Shown: positions 5,415-5,886 of the stretch, piece after piece
How positions within the stretch are numbered: position 1 is the stretch's first letter
Layout: every line of letters begins with the position of its first letter
DNA from: an uncultured Saprospiraceae bacterium
GTDB lineage: Bacteria > Bacteroidota > Bacteroidia > Chitinophagales > Saprospiraceae
Assembly: GCA_938033975.1 (NCBI GenBank)
Contig: CALHKJ010000017.1
Span: 1 to 5,886 of the forward strand
Reading direction: 5' to 3'
DNA: 5,886 bases
Notes under the pieces: generated by a model
Databases searched by the model: none
Told to the model about the DNA's origin: nothing
The model's input: the letters and a program-made list of their open reading frames with translations, nothing else
Program-made: the position numbers and the translations under genes

Positions 5415-5886
5415 ATGAACATCAAGCAATCATTATTTTTATTTTCAGTTTTACTTCTATTATCATGCAGATCCGAATCACCAGTTGCGGAAACTGGATT
5501 TGAATTTGACTTTCCAGTAGATTGTTGCGTGCTAACACAATACACAATCAACGGAATTTCTAACTTGGAAGATGAAGGAATCCGACTTTATGATGCCTGC
5601 GTTTTTACTCCTGATGGAACTCAAGCCGAAGCAGACACATTTTTAATCCAATCAAACGATCAAATAGAAACAATTTCCAAACTTGAAATAAGTGATATTG
5701 ATGGAAGCATTGTTTTTACACGAGAAGAATTTCCTCCCAATGATCCAGCTTTTGGCTGGGACGGTAGAGTAGATCAGGTGCTTAAGGAAGGACCTTACAA
5801 AATAGATGTAAATTTTGAAAGTCTAAACGGTGTTGAAATAGACTTATCCTATATTGTTTGTGTCATTCCTTGTGTTGAAGGTGGAG
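5415..5886 (+). CDS. Lipoprotein with gliding-motility-associated C-terminal-like domain (3' end cut by window)
   Basis: The frame is open from ATG 5415 to the window edge: 157 residues, no stop. Residues 1-18 are a lipoprotein signal, MNIKQSLFLFSVLLLLSC, with lipobox L-L-S-Cys18, so the mature protein should be lipid-anchored to the outer membrane or cell surface. Residues about 60-137 resemble the gliding-motility-associated C-terminal (CHU_C-type) domain: FTPDGTQAEADTF in place of FTPNGDGxNDxF, ISKLEISDIDGSIVF for the I-x-DRWG-x-VF strand, then PPND, GWDGR (114-118) and GPYKIDVNF for the final GxYxY strand. That domain normally ends very large type IX-secreted proteins, so finding it near the front of a small lipoprotein is unusual. 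Cysteines at 37, 38, 62, 149 and 153 could form disulfides. The start is fixed by the signal peptide and by an in-frame TGA at 5355 with no ATG between. Role unknown. Confidence 0.85.
   Translation, partial: MNIKQSLFLFSVLLLLSCRSESPVAETGFEFDFPVDCCVLTQYTINGISNLEDEGIRLYDACVFTPDGTQAEADTFLIQSNDQIETISKLEISDIDGSIVFTREEFPPNDPAFGWDGRVDQVLKEGPYKIDVNFESLNGVEIDLSYIVCVIPCVEGG

Overview
The window looks like a piece of a Bacteroidota chromosome, plausibly from the Saprospiria or a neighbouring marine lineage. The reasons are the AT-rich composition, the weak or absent Shine-Dalgarno sequences, Bacteroidota-style promoter boxes (TTTG-N19-TAnnTTTG), and protein architectures typical of that phylum. Those architectures are secreted proteins with small C-terminal surface domains, a gliding-motility C-terminal-like domain and a short Crp/Fnr regulator. 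The lineage below phylum level is inference.

Layout, left to right. Bases 1-82 are the 3' end of an unrecognised + strand gene, closed by a strong intrinsic terminator (133-163). Next is a secreted alpha/beta-hydrolase (259-1713) carrying a PKD-like and a '3-coathanger'-like C-terminal domain. The 597-base gap after it holds what looks like a complete small minus-strand transcription unit: a consensus promoter (1841-1873) about 80 bases upstream of a hairpin plus T9 terminator (1795-1760). I read this as an unannotated small RNA. A second secreted protein (2311-3597) is built from 24-residue leucine-rich (receptor-L-like) repeats and ends in the same kind of C-terminal domain as the esterase. 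The gap after it contains an array of about 22 heptanucleotide units (3672-3827). A secreted or membrane protein with a DUF6326-like four-helix domain and an unusual repeat-bearing N-terminal extension (3916-4641) converges, with zero bases between the stop codons, on a Crp/Fnr-type regulator (4642-5223, minus). Divergent from the regulator, a lipoprotein gene (5415-5886, cut by the window edge) encodes a domain resembling the gliding-motility-associated C-terminal domain.

How the genes fit together. Four of the five substantial genes encode exported proteins. The esterase and the repeat protein share a C-terminal domain and probably reach the same place (cell surface or medium). Each has its own transcription unit with long AT-rich spacers, and no operon is evident. 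The Crp/Fnr regulator lies between the DUF6326-like gene and the lipoprotein gene and could control either, but no binding site was identified with confidence. The most original elements are the putative antisense-oriented small RNA, the heptad array, and the DUF6326-like fusion.
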